This document shows positions 34,916 to 44,100 of a DNA stretch of 64,000 bases, piece after piece. The stretch is from DASWTL01 sp966250385 (lineage in GTDB: Bacteria; Bacteroidota; Bacteroidia; Sphingobacteriales; Sphingobacteriaceae), in contig CBINHC010000002.1 in assembly GCA_966250385.1 (NCBI GenBank), forward strand, positions 314,102-378,101, written 5' to 3'. Under the pieces are notes generated by a model. That model saw nothing but the letters and a program-made list of their open reading frames with translations, did not search any database and was not told the origin of the DNA. Position 1 is the stretch's first letter. Every line of letters starts with the position of its first letter. Made by a program: the position numbers and the translations under genes.

Positions 34916-37336
34916 ATGAAAGTAGTTGAACCGACAGAGCCGCGGAAAGCTGCGGTACAGGAAATAGATTATCTCAAGGTACTTAAGATCCTGCTGAGCC
35001 GCTGGTACTGGATTGCCGGGACCATATTTGCCGGCCTGATTATTGCCCGCTTATACCTCTGGTATACTCCCCCGGTCTATTCCACCTCAGCATCCCTGAA
35101 GTTCGACGAAAAGCGGTCTGAGATTTCGGAGCTGATCAAGGTGAGCAGCTATTACGACCGCACCAATAAAGTTGAATCGGAAACTTTTGTTATCAAGTCG
35201 CGCCCTGTGCTCCTGAATGCCATTTCAAGATTACACTACGACGTATCATATTACCTGAACGGACGGGTCAGGATCAGCGAACTCTATCCGCAGGTGCCCT
35301 TTCCGGTTACCATCATCGCAAAAGACACCGCCTCGCACTATGAGGGGCTGATCAGCTATACGCCTGTAACCGACCAGACGTTTCGCCTGAGTTTCCCGAT
35401 TAAGCATGAACGGCAGGTAAAACTATATCACTATGGCGATACCATCACAATGAAAGGCATCCGGTTCCGCGTAGGAAAACCTAAAAAATCAGATAAATCG
35501 GAATACAGCTTCAGGTTCAACAATACGGAAGACTTCTATGGACGGGTCGCAGGCGGACTGTCCATGAAACCGGCCAACAAGAGCTCCAACGTGCTGTTAC
35601 TAACGGCTACTGACAGAAACCCCCGGTTTGCAGCTGATATCCTCAACTCGATCCTCCTGGAATATGTGTACTACGATGCGGATCAGAAGAGCATGTCGGC
35701 CACTCAAACGATCAGATTCATTGAGGATCAGCTTAAGTTTCTTTCCGGGGAAGTAGATTATGCAGGGTCAGCGCTTGAGCGCTTCAAGGAACGGAACGGA
35801 TTGGTGAGCCTGCCCACGGCCACCGACCTGAATGTCGGAAAGTTATCCGAGCAGGAAAGCCAGAAGAATCTGCTCAAGATTCAGGAACTGGCCATCACCC
35901 AGCTCGAAAAACAGGTCGCCAGCAACAAAAAACAGGTTGGCCTGAATTTTAACCTGGAAGGATCGGTTGACCCGCTGCTTGCCGGCCTCATCAACCAGTT
36001 GAATGCGCTGATCGTCGACAAGGACAAAAGGTTGGTCGTATTCAACGCATCCTCCGCACCGGTACAGGAGATTGAACGGCAAATAGCAACGACCAAATCG
36101 GCAATCGCTGATAATATTCGCCTTCAAAGGGTACGAAACGCCCGTACACTCCGATATATTGACCAGCAAATCAGGAAAGCGCAAAAAACGATCAACAAAC
36201 TTCCGGCTGCCGAACGGGATTTCGTGAATCTGCAGACAGCGTTTAACATCAACCAGAAGGTATACTCCTACCTTTCCGAGAAAAAGCTGGAGGCGCAGAT
36301 CAGCCGGGCAGCGGTTGTACCCGGAGCCACGATCATTGAGGAGGCTCCCGAGGCGGGAACGCTGATCGCCCCTATACCGCGTAAGGTTTATGTATCGGCC
36401 GTGGTCTTAGGACTGCTGTCGGGCATCGGGCTGATCATTCTCAAAAGAATCTCCAACCCGTATATCTATGACAAGGAGACGGTAGAAAGTCTCACCAACG
36501 CGCCGATCATCGGAGTAATCAGGAAGTTTCCCGGACCTATCGACCTTGATAACAGGCAGATCCTGTCTATTGAAAAACCTAAATCGGTCTTTGCCGAATC
36601 CGTACGGTCCGTGAGGACGAATCTGAGTTTCCTCGCAAGCGAAAAGGCAAGCAAGGTCATATGCATTACTTCTGAAATAGCCGGCGAAGGAAAGTCTTTT
36701 GTCACGATCAACCTGGCCAGCACCCTCGCCCTGATCGATAAAAAAGTTCTACTGATCGCCACCGACTTACGAAGATCCAAGCTGCATAAAACCTTCGAAA
36801 CCTCAAACACTGCTGGATTAAGCACCTACCTCTCGAACCAGAGTGTGCTGGAAAATATCATAGTGCATACCAGCGTAGCCGGACTGGACTTTATCCCGTC
36901 GGGGCCCGTACCTCCGAATCCTTCGGAACTGCTGCATAGCGAGAAAATGAAGGACATGATCCGGACCCTGAGCGGACACTATGACTTCATTCTGCTGGAC
37001 ACGGCACCGGTCGGACTGGTTTCGGATTCCATTCCGCTGATCAGGCTGTCGGATGTCAATCTCTATGTGATCCGCTCCGGTGTCTCCCGGTTCAATTCAG
37101 CGACGATCCCGGACCGGCTTTGCCGCGAATACAGCCTGAACAATGTGGTTGTCGTTCTGAATGCGTTTGGCGACGATGCGCTGCACAGCCGCTATTTCAC
37201 CACGAATTACACCACCAGCTATTACAGCAACTACTACTATTATTCGGACTACTCCGGCTATTCTTCTTCCGGCTATTATGCGGAAGATGAGAAAGCCAGA
37301 TTCTGGCAGATATGGAAAAAGACTAAAAGCGTATAA
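34916..37336 (+). CDS. Polysaccharide co-polymerase / BY-type tyrosine autokinase (Wzc-like)
   Basis: An 806-residue inner-membrane protein controlling chain length and export. A Wzz domain lies between membrane segments near residues 30-48 and 490-510, with a periplasmic coiled-coil region in between. The cytoplasmic kinase domain has Walker A SEIAGEGKSF and Walker B FILLDTAP. In the Walker A' motif (LLIATDLRR) the first Asp is Ala, a variation I believe is frequent in this phylum. The C-terminus is a dense tyrosine cluster (about 15 Tyr in 45 residues), the expected autophosphorylation tail. Confidence 0.92.
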   Translation: MKVVEPTEPRKAAVQEIDYLKVLKILLSRWYWIAGTIFAGLIIARLYLWYTPPVYSTSASLKFDEKRSEISELIKVSSYYDRTNKVESETFVIKSRPVLLNAISRLHYDVSYYLNGRVRISELYPQVPFPVTIIAKDTASHYEGLISYTPVTDQTFRLSFPIKHERQVKLYHYGDTITMKGIRFRVGKPKKSDKSEYSFRFNNTEDFYGRVAGGLSMKPANKSSNVLLLTATDRNPRFAADILNSILLEYVYYDADQKSMSATQTIRFIEDQLKFLSGEVDYAGSALERFKERNGLVSLPTATDLNVGKLSEQESQKNLLKIQELAITQLEKQVASNKKQVGLNFNLEGSVDPLLAGLINQLNALIVDKDKRLVVFNASSAPVQEIERQIATTKSAIADNIRLQRVRNARTLRYIDQQIRKAQKTINKLPAAERDFVNLQTAFNINQKVYSYLSEKKLEAQISRAAVVPGATIIEEAPEAGTLIAPIPRKVYVSAVVLGLLSGIGLIILKRISNPYIYDKETVESLTNAPIIGVIRKFPGPIDLDNRQILSIEKPKSVFAESVRSVRTNLSFLASEKASKVICITSEIAGEGKSFVTINLASTLALIDKKVLLIATDLRRSKLHKTFETSNTAGLSTYLSNQSVLENIIVHTSVAGLDFIPSGPVPPNPSELLHSEKMKDMIRTLSGHYDFILLDTAPVGLVSDSIPLIRLSDVNLYVIRSGVSRFNSATIPDRLCREYSLNNVVVVLNAFGDDALHSRYFTTNYTTSYYSNYYYYSDYSGYSSSGYYAEDEKARFWQIWKKTKSV

Positions 37337-37348
37337 AAGAACAACGAA

Positions 37349-37873
37349 ATGAGTACAGATCAATACAAGTGGTATCCGGTTTATACGAACCCCCGGGCGG
37401 AAAAGAAGGCGCACCAGCAACTTTTGCAGAAGGGCATTGAAGCGTATCTGCCGCTGACCAAGGCCCTGAAGCAATGGAGCGACCGGAAGAAATGGGTGGA
37501 AGAACCGCTGATCAGTTCGTACCTGTTTGTTAACATCACCGCAAGGGAACTTGAACAGGTCCTGATGACACCCGGAATCTGCCGGTTCATCTATTTTTCA
37601 GGAAAGATAGCATCCATGCCGGAAAGCCAGATCACGAACCTTAAACTCCTGCTGGCGACCGACAGCCAGCTGGAGGTAACTACACGGGCCTTTCAGAAAG
37701 GAGAGCAGGTGCTGATCAAGGCAGGTCCGCTTCAGGGGCTGCAGGGCGAGCTGGTTGAATTTCAATCCTCCAAACGGCTTTTACTCCGGATCGACCATAT
37801 CGGCCAATCCGTATTAATCCAGGTGTCGAAGGCCTTCATTGAGCCGTTGTATACCTGCGCCGGCACGCTGTAG
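37349..37873 (+). CDS. NusG-like antiterminator (UpxY/RfaH type)
   Basis: A 174-residue NusG paralogue. The NGN domain starts KWYPVYTNPRAEKKAHQQL and contains EPLISSYLFV; the C-terminal KOW-like part has GEQVLIKAGPLQGLQGELV. Short NusG paralogues at polysaccharide loci (UpxY in Bacteroides, RfaH in enterics) help RNA polymerase read through long operons. Here it lies between the export genes and the sugar-assembly genes, just upstream of a 0.2-kb leader with repeated hairpins. Confidence 0.88.
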   Translation: MSTDQYKWYPVYTNPRAEKKAHQQLLQKGIEAYLPLTKALKQWSDRKKWVEEPLISSYLFVNITARELEQVLMTPGICRFIYFSGKIASMPESQITNLKLLLATDSQLEVTTRAFQKGEQVLIKAGPLQGLQGELVEFQSSKRLLLRIDHIGQSVLIQVSKAFIEPLYTCAGTL

Positions 37874-37983
37874 AAACAGAGCGTTCCGGCCCCAAAAATA
37901 AACCCGCTCCCAGTTGCAACTGGTTTGCAGCTGGCGCATTGAAGCAGTATTGTTTTCATCTGTCAACCCACGATCCGTCATGG

Positions 37984-38052
37984 GACTGACCCGGCGAAGC
38001 CGTCGGATGACCATCCCTCAGACAGACTATGTGACTGACGCGGCGAAGCCGT
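37984..38052 (+). repeat. Pair of direct repeats, each with a small hairpin, before the amidotransferase gene
   Basis: A 20-base unit at 37984-38003 recurs at 38033-38052 with one mismatch. Each copy contains CGGC-GAA-GCCG, a four-bp stem with a triloop. They lie in the 213-base non-coding stretch between the antiterminator and amidotransferase genes. Function unknown; a transcript-binding or pausing element is possible. Confidence 0.6.
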
Positions 38053-38086
38053 ATCCGAATTAACCCAAAACCTTAAGATGAGTCCT

Positions 38087-39994
38087 ATGTGTCGTATAGC
38101 TGGAATTATCACTCAAAAGAAGCATTCTTTAAAAAATTACCTCCGCGTGAGAGCCATGTGTGACAGCCTGGCCCATGGCGGACCGGATGGCGACGGCATT
38201 TACCTCGATAGAAGCGGCAAAATCTGCCTGGGTCACCGCAGGCTGGCCATCCGGGATCTGTCAACGGCAGGGCATCAGCCCATGTCAAAAGAATCCGAAG
38301 ATGTTTGGCTGACTTTCAACGGGGAGATCTACAACTTCATGGAACTCAGGGAGGAACTGGAGAAAAACGGCTATACCTTTGAGACCGCCACCGATACCGA
38401 AGTCGTACTTAAGGCCTATATACTCTGGGGAACTGCCGCTTTCGGAAAACTGGAAGGAATGTTTGCTTTTGCAGTGGTTGACCTTCGGAGCAATAAAACC
38501 TACCTGGTGAGGGGCCAGGCCGGCATTAAGCCGCTCTATTATCGCATCCATGATAACGGCCTGATCTTCGCCTCCGAAGTCAGGGCTTTCCGGAACTGCG
38601 GCCTCCATATACCGGAGGATCCGGACTGGAAAATCCTGTTTCTGGCATTCGGACATATTCCGGAACCTTTTACCACGCTCGAAGGAGTGAGAATGCTCCC
38701 GAAGGGACACTTCCTCGAATGGGACAACGAAACGGGAGAACATGAGCTCCGGGAATATTTCACATACCAGTATTCGCCCGAAATAAAAGACCATCGGTCG
38801 GCAGTAGGGATGGTACAGGAAACCCTGCAGGCATCCGTGGATCGTCACCTGATTGCTGATGCCCCGATAGGAGTTTTCCTGAGTGGCAGAATTGACTCCA
38901 GCATTTTGACGCTGCTGGCAGGCCGCTCACTGGGGACTGAGCTTAAAACACTCTCTTTGAATTTTGCGGAGGCGGGGTTCAATGAGAGGCCATATCAGCA
39001 GGTGATCGCCGAAAAAGTAAACGGAAACCATACGGAGAACGAAATATCGAAGGCGGACTTTGCGGAAAGTTTCGGTGCCATCATGGAGGCCATGGATCAG
39101 CCCTCGACCGACGGAATCAATACCTGGTTCATCAGCAGATGCGCCAAGGAGAACGGCTTAAAAACCGTCCTGTCAGGCATCGGCGGAGATGAGTATTTTG
39201 GCGGCTATCCGTCATTCAACAGAGTAAGACTCATCAGCGGGCTCCGGAAATTACCGCGGATCCTGTTGCGGCTGGCCGAAATGCACTCTGTATTAAAGTA
39301 CAAGAGGATCAGCTACCTCAGCATGAAGAACCCGATCGGGGAATACCTTTTCATGAGAGGATGCTACACACCGGGAACCATCGCACGCATTCTGGGGCTC
39401 AGCCGGGAGAGGGTGCTGGGGGTTCTCGAACGCTTCCCGACACCTCCGGCTCTGAACGACCTGAAAGGCGGAAACAGGATCAGCTGGTTTGAATCAAACC
39501 TGTATATGCAAAACCAGCTGCTCAAAGATACGGACACGATGAGCATGTGCCACGGTATTGAAATACGCGTACCGTTCCTGGACCATCAGATGATCCGGAC
39601 GATGCTGAAAATTGATCCCGCTGTTAAATTCAACAACAAGCTGCCAAAGAAACTACTGATCGAGGCTTTTGCAGATATCCTTCCCAAGGTGATCTGGAAC
39701 CGCAGCAAGATGGGTTTTACCGTTCCGCTTCAGGAGTGGATGAAGGAAGCCGGCGTCATATCGAATGAGAACCTTTACCCCGGAAGTACTTCAAAAAAAC
39801 TGATCAAAGCGTTTAAAAAGGGAAAACTTCACTGGTCTGCGGCATTTGCGTTATACCTGGTGCACAACTCAGCAGCCACGCCGGTGCAGGAAACTGAACA
39901 GCGGATCGTCCGGAACCAGTCGCTGAAAGACCTTTTCTGGGAGCCTTTTCAGATGATCAAGACCAGGAGATCCTTCAACTACTCGCTTAACTAA
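38087..39994 (+). CDS. Asparagine-synthase-like amidotransferase of the polysaccharide locus
   Basis: A 635-residue glutamine amidotransferase homologous to AsnB. Starting at 38087 puts Cys2 (MCRIAG) at the N-terminus as the glutaminase nucleophile, so this ATG is chosen over 38078. Further glutaminase motifs: LGHRRLAIRDLS and FNGEIYN. The synthetase domain has a PP-loop-type motif reading SGRIDSS (266-272) instead of SGGxDSS, while GIGGDEYFGGYP is intact. Such proteins occur in exosortase-linked polysaccharide loci, where they may amidate a sugar acid or protein. Asparagine synthesis itself is less likely. Confidence 0.85.
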   Translation: MCRIAGIITQKKHSLKNYLRVRAMCDSLAHGGPDGDGIYLDRSGKICLGHRRLAIRDLSTAGHQPMSKESEDVWLTFNGEIYNFMELREELEKNGYTFETATDTEVVLKAYILWGTAAFGKLEGMFAFAVVDLRSNKTYLVRGQAGIKPLYYRIHDNGLIFASEVRAFRNCGLHIPEDPDWKILFLAFGHIPEPFTTLEGVRMLPKGHFLEWDNETGEHELREYFTYQYSPEIKDHRSAVGMVQETLQASVDRHLIADAPIGVFLSGRIDSSILTLLAGRSLGTELKTLSLNFAEAGFNERPYQQVIAEKVNGNHTENEISKADFAESFGAIMEAMDQPSTDGINTWFISRCAKENGLKTVLSGIGGDEYFGGYPSFNRVRLISGLRKLPRILLRLAEMHSVLKYKRISYLSMKNPIGEYLFMRGCYTPGTIARILGLSRERVLGVLERFPTPPALNDLKGGNRISWFESNLYMQNQLLKDTDTMSMCHGIEIRVPFLDHQMIRTMLKIDPAVKFNNKLPKKLLIEAFADILPKVIWNRSKMGFTVPLQEWMKEAGVISNENLYPGSTSKKLIKAFKKGKLHWSAAFALYLVHNSAATPVQETEQRIVRNQSLKDLFWEPFQMIKTRRSFNYSLN

Positions 39995-40011
39995 CTAATT
40001 GAGCAGCCGCC

Positions 40012-41184
40012 GTGAAAGATAGAGTCCTTTTCCTGACCCTTCGCACCTTCAGCCTGACTGGTGGAATAGAAAAGGTCTGCAGGACCCTGGCCAGGGTCCT
40101 GTCCGATCTGTGCAGCGAACCGGAGGTAAGAATGTATTCTATGTATGATCATATGGAAGACCTGGACAAGCGCTATATAAAGCCCGAGAACTTCCGGGGA
40201 TTCGCGACGAATAAAGGCACCTTCTTATGGGCCTCATTCTTCCGGGGTGTCCGTTCGGATAAAGTTATTCTCAGCCACATAAACCTCCTCATCTTCGGCT
40301 GGCTTGTGAAGAAGGTATCGCCGAGTACAGAGATCATCTTATTGGCGCATGGAATCGAGGTCTGGAGAGAACTCAGATCCTGGAAGAAGCACTTCCTTCG
40401 GAAGGATTGCCGGATATGGGCGGTCAGCAGTTACACGGCCGGCGTACTTAAAGAGAGGCATGACATACCGCCGGAGCGGATCCAGGTTCTGAACAACGGG
40501 TTGGATCCGTTCTTCAGCGTACCCGAGATCAAGGAGAGACCGGACCAGCTGGTTTACAAGCATGGAATTCTTAAATCGGATCCGATTCTGTTTACCCTCA
40601 CCAGAATTGCATCCACCGAAGGCTACAAGGGCTATGACCTGGTTCTTGAGGTATTACCGGAGATCATCAGGGTCCACCCGACCCTGCTGTATTTCATCGC
40701 TGGGCAGGCGGACCCGGAGGAGCAGTTGCGCCTTGAAGTGATGATCGAAGCCTTGAACCTGGAAAACAATGTCGTCCTGCTTGGCTACATTCCCGAGGAT
40801 AAAGTCAGCAAATACTACCAGCTCTCCGATGTGTTTATCATGCCGAGCAGGAAGGAAGGATTCGGGCTGGTGTTTATCGAGGCAGCGGCATGCGGCACCA
40901 GGGTCATTGCCGGCAATCAGGACGGTAGTTCCGATGCTCTTTTACAAGGACGGTTGGGCACGCTCATCAACCCTCAGGATAAAACCGGAATCAGGAATGC
41001 AATCATAAAGTCCCTGTCGGATTCCGATACAGACGGTTCCAGGCTGATTCAGAGAACCTGCCTTAAGCATTTCAGTTATCAAGCCTACAGGGAAAGGGTC
41101 CGAAAACTGATCACCCACCGGTACGGTCCGCCTGTCCGGGATGTCGAAGGACCCCAAAAATACCAGATCATTACGGCACCATAA
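40012..41184 (+). CDS. Glycosyltransferase family 4
   Basis: A 390-residue GT-B glycosyltransferase with a GTG start. Motifs are GGIEKVCRTLARVL near residue 16, FTLTRIASTEGYKGYD, and the E-x7-E region PSRKEGFGLVFIEAAACGT. Cytoplasmic; donor and acceptor unknown. It follows the amidotransferase by 17 bases and precedes the ABC exporter permease. Confidence 0.88.
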   Translation: MKDRVLFLTLRTFSLTGGIEKVCRTLARVLSDLCSEPEVRMYSMYDHMEDLDKRYIKPENFRGFATNKGTFLWASFFRGVRSDKVILSHINLLIFGWLVKKVSPSTEIILLAHGIEVWRELRSWKKHFLRKDCRIWAVSSYTAGVLKERHDIPPERIQVLNNGLDPFFSVPEIKERPDQLVYKHGILKSDPILFTLTRIASTEGYKGYDLVLEVLPEIIRVHPTLLYFIAGQADPEEQLRLEVMIEALNLENNVVLLGYIPEDKVSKYYQLSDVFIMPSRKEGFGLVFIEAAACGTRVIAGNQDGSSDALLQGRLGTLINPQDKTGIRNAIIKSLSDSDTDGSRLIQRTCLKHFSYQAYRERVRKLITHRYGPPVRDVEGPQKYQIITAP

Positions 41185-41193
41185 CGCAGATTT

Positions 41194-42117
41194 ATGCAAG
41201 AGATACTCAGCCCTGTTATGACTTCATCCGCAATTCGCGGCAGCCTTTCGCTGCCGGATGAGCGGGAGAATCAATCAGAGACGTCGTTTGAATGGACAAT
41301 CGAGCCCCGGAGCTCGATCATGGACCTGAAGCTCAGCGACGTCTGGGAGTACCGGGATCTTCTGATGCTGCTTGTCCGCCGTGATTTTGTCTCATTCTAC
41401 AAGCAGACCATTTTCGGGCCCGTCTGGTTCTTTGTTCAGCCGCTTTTGACGACCATCACATTCACGTTTGTATTTGGCCGCCTGGCGGGCATATCCACCG
41501 ACGGACTGCCGCAGCCCCTTTTCTATATGGCTGGAATTACCGCATGGAACTACTTTGCCGAATGTCTGACCAAAACGTCAACCGTGTTCAAAGACAATGC
41601 GAATATCTTCGGGAAGGTATACTTCCCGAGACTGATCATGCCGTTAAGCATCGTCGTATCGAACCTGATCCGCTTTGCGGTTCAGTTCATACTGTTTCTG
41701 GCAATGATCGCATACTACCGGCTCACCGGCATTCACTTCAGTCCCACCCCTGCAGCTGGGTTATTTCCGGTCATTCTGATACTCATGGCGGCACAGGGAC
41801 TTGGGCTCGGGATGATCATCTCGGCCATGACAACGAAATACCGGGACCTCGCATTCCTGGTCACATTCGGTGTCCAGCTGCTGATGTATGCAACGACTGT
41901 CATTTACCCCCTATCGACGGCAAATGAAAGCATTCGCTGGATTATTGAAGCCAACCCGATGACTGCACTGATCGAAACGTTCCGGTATGGATTTCTGGGC
42001 AAGGGCAGTTTCACCTGGTCTTCGCTGGGGTATTCGGCATTAAGCACCATTACGATCCTTGTCGCCGGGATTATCATATTCAACAGGGTTGAGCGGAATT
42101 TTGTGGACACGGTTTAA
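41194..42117 (+). CDS. wzm: ABC-2 type polysaccharide exporter, permease (Wzm-like)
   Basis: A 307-residue inner-membrane protein. About 60 cytoplasmic residues precede six membrane segments. The ABC-2 polysaccharide permease pattern is visible in RRDFVSFYKQTIFGPVWFFV and in the final WIIEANPMTALIETFRYG. It pairs with the ATPase 18 bases downstream to flip or export an undecaprenyl-linked glycan. Confidence 0.92.
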   Translation: MQEILSPVMTSSAIRGSLSLPDERENQSETSFEWTIEPRSSIMDLKLSDVWEYRDLLMLLVRRDFVSFYKQTIFGPVWFFVQPLLTTITFTFVFGRLAGISTDGLPQPLFYMAGITAWNYFAECLTKTSTVFKDNANIFGKVYFPRLIMPLSIVVSNLIRFAVQFILFLAMIAYYRLTGIHFSPTPAAGLFPVILILMAAQGLGLGMIISAMTTKYRDLAFLVTFGVQLLMYATTVIYPLSTANESIRWIIEANPMTALIETFRYGFLGKGSFTWSSLGYSALSTITILVAGIIIFNRVERNFVDTV

Positions 42118-42135
42118 CGATTCGCTGAAGACGAC

Positions 42136-43419
42136 ATGGGAAATATTGCTATTAAAGTCGAAAACCTATCCAAAGCATATCAGCTGGGAGAAATCGGCAC
42201 CGGAACCCTTAGCCGGGATGTGGAACGCTGGATCGCAAAAGCAAGAGGCAAGGAAGATCCGTTCCTGAGAATCGGCGAAACAAACGTCCGGTCTGCCCGG
42301 GGAGAAAGCGACGTGGTCTGGAGCCTGAAGGATATCAGTTTTGAAATTGAACAGGGAGATGCTGTCGGGATCATCGGACGAAACGGAGCCGGCAAGAGCA
42401 CGCTGTTAAAGATAATCAGCAGGATCACCTCCCCTACCAGCGGAAGAATCCATGGTAAGGGACGAATCGCCAGCCTGCTTGAAGTTGGCACCGGTTTCCA
42501 CCCGGAGCTTACGGGGCGGGAAAATATCTTCCTGAATGGCGCGATCCTCGGTATGAGAAAGCGTGAGATACAAAGACAATTTGACCAGATCGTGGACTTT
42601 GCGGGTGTTGAACGATATGTTGATACGCCGGTGAAACGCTACTCCTCCGGAATGTATGTACGCCTGGCGTTCGCTGTAGCAGCCCACCTTGAATCGGAGA
42701 TTCTGATCGTGGATGAGGTCCTTGCGGTCGGCGACGCAGAATTCCAGAAAAAATGCCTGGGAAAAATGGGCGAAGCTAGTAAAGGTGAAGGGCGAACCGT
42801 GCTGTTTGTCAGCCACAATATGGGATCACTCAAGAGCCTTTGCGATAAAAGTCTTCTATTGGAAAATGGAACCCTTGCTGCAATGGGAAAATCCGTTGAT
42901 CTGATTAATCTCTATAATAAGGTTACAACGAATTGTTTGACACCAGGCAGCTGGGAAAACCCCGAAGAGGAGAGTGAGGTAGCGCAGCTAAAAAGCATAC
43001 GGATAACGGGGGACGACTCCAAGCCCTCAATTGTCTACCAAAATACGGACAGAATAACCATATTATTCAAAGTCGATTTCATAGTGCCGGTTGAGAATTT
43101 CAAAGTCGGCTTTGATTTGATAAAGAACGGAGAAATTGTGTTTACAACATACAGCATCGATACGGATCCTGTCAGAGGAGCGATAAATCGCGGAGAAAAA
43201 CAATTCAAGTGCACTATTGAGCCAAAGCTCTTAAATCATGGCTGTTACGCGCTAAGGCCTTTGATGTCGATCCATTGCGAACGAGGACTAACTAGCATTA
43301 ACAAGCCGATTTTAGAATTCGAAGTTCGCTTCGATAAATCCAACCCCTACCACACCGTCTATGATGAATCAAACCATACAGGATTCATCTCCCCATTTAT
43401 CGACTGGACATTATGTTAA
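42136..43419 (+). CDS. wzt: ABC polysaccharide exporter ATPase with C-terminal glycan-binding domain (Wzt-like)
   Basis: 427 residues. The nucleotide-binding domain has Walker A GRNGAGKST at 81-89, the Wzt-type signature YSSGMYVRLAFA and Walker B ILIVDEVLAVGD. From about residue 250 follows a beta-rich Wzt C-terminal domain, which in O8/O9a-type exporters binds the chain terminus and sets specificity. Base composition changes here: the ATPase half is about 50-55% GC by eye, the C-terminal half about 36-40%. This suggests the specificity domain was exchanged along with the genes that follow. Confidence 0.92.
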   Translation: MGNIAIKVENLSKAYQLGEIGTGTLSRDVERWIAKARGKEDPFLRIGETNVRSARGESDVVWSLKDISFEIEQGDAVGIIGRNGAGKSTLLKIISRITSPTSGRIHGKGRIASLLEVGTGFHPELTGRENIFLNGAILGMRKREIQRQFDQIVDFAGVERYVDTPVKRYSSGMYVRLAFAVAAHLESEILIVDEVLAVGDAEFQKKCLGKMGEASKGEGRTVLFVSHNMGSLKSLCDKSLLLENGTLAAMGKSVDLINLYNKVTTNCLTPGSWENPEEESEVAQLKSIRITGDDSKPSIVYQNTDRITILFKVDFIVPVENFKVGFDLIKNGEIVFTTYSIDTDPVRGAINRGEKQFKCTIEPKLLNHGCYALRPLMSIHCERGLTSINKPILEFEVRFDKSNPYHTVYDESNHTGFISPFIDWTLC

Positions 43420-43423
43420 ACCT

Positions 43424-44092
43424 ATGGCATCAATAAAATCACTGTTGATTTTCGGATTCAAGGTCTTGTTTTTTATCAGAAGGAAGCTAACGTTTGACAA
43501 CCCGATTAATCAACTTATCGCATACACATACCTGCGTGCACATGGTGTTGATTGTGAATATGGAGCAATTCGGCTCCAAGGGTTCCCTATCATCCGAAAA
43601 GCTCCAGGGTCATCCATTAAAATAACCGGGAGGGTACACCTTATATCAAAAGCAGAATACAATGTTGCAGGAGTAAACCATAGATGCATAATCTCAACGG
43701 TCAGCAAGAATGCGAGCATTCGGATAAAAGGCCCATTTGGTGCATCGGGATGTGCCATTGTAGCAAGTAAGTCGATCAATATTGATAAAAATGTTACGCT
43801 TGGCGTGAATACAAAAATATACGACACCGATTTTCACCCCATCGACCCGATTTACCGGTCAAGCCCCGAGTACTCGGACAAGGTAAAAAGCGGCCCCGTA
43901 GAAATAGGAGAAAATGTATGGATCTGCGCAAACTCTACTGTATTAAAAAATGTCAGGATCGGTCAAAATGCTGTGGTTGGCGCCCATTCATTAGTATTAA
44001 AAAGCATTCCTGAAAACGTTGTCTTTGGAAACGAACCTGCGCACTTTATTTATGATCTTAAGAAAGTCATCCCTCAAACTGTTTTGACCTAG
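43424..44092 (+). CDS. Hexapeptide-repeat acyltransferase
   Basis: From MASIKS it has 222 residues. A basic N-terminal region is followed by left-handed beta-helix repeats; the C-terminal part has GENVWICANSTVLKNVRIGQNAVVGAHS, the xapA/vatB-like signature of O-acetyltransferases, with the catalytic-type DTDFHPID upstream. It probably acetylates a sugar of the exported glycan. The frame is open further upstream inside wzt, but 43424, just after the wzt stop, is the sensible start. It lies in the low-GC segment. Confidence 0.83.
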   Translation: MASIKSLLIFGFKVLFFIRRKLTFDNPINQLIAYTYLRAHGVDCEYGAIRLQGFPIIRKAPGSSIKITGRVHLISKAEYNVAGVNHRCIISTVSKNASIRIKGPFGASGCAIVASKSINIDKNVTLGVNTKIYDTDFHPIDPIYRSSPEYSDKVKSGPVEIGENVWICANSTVLKNVRIGQNAVVGAHSLVLKSIPENVVFGNEPAHFIYDLKKVIPQTVLT

Positions 44093-44100
44093 AAATAGTC

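Noticed and set aside
37200..37290. Tyrosine-coding stretch as a tandem DNA repeat
   Set aside because: The codons vary and there is no regular period; it is a low-complexity protein tail.
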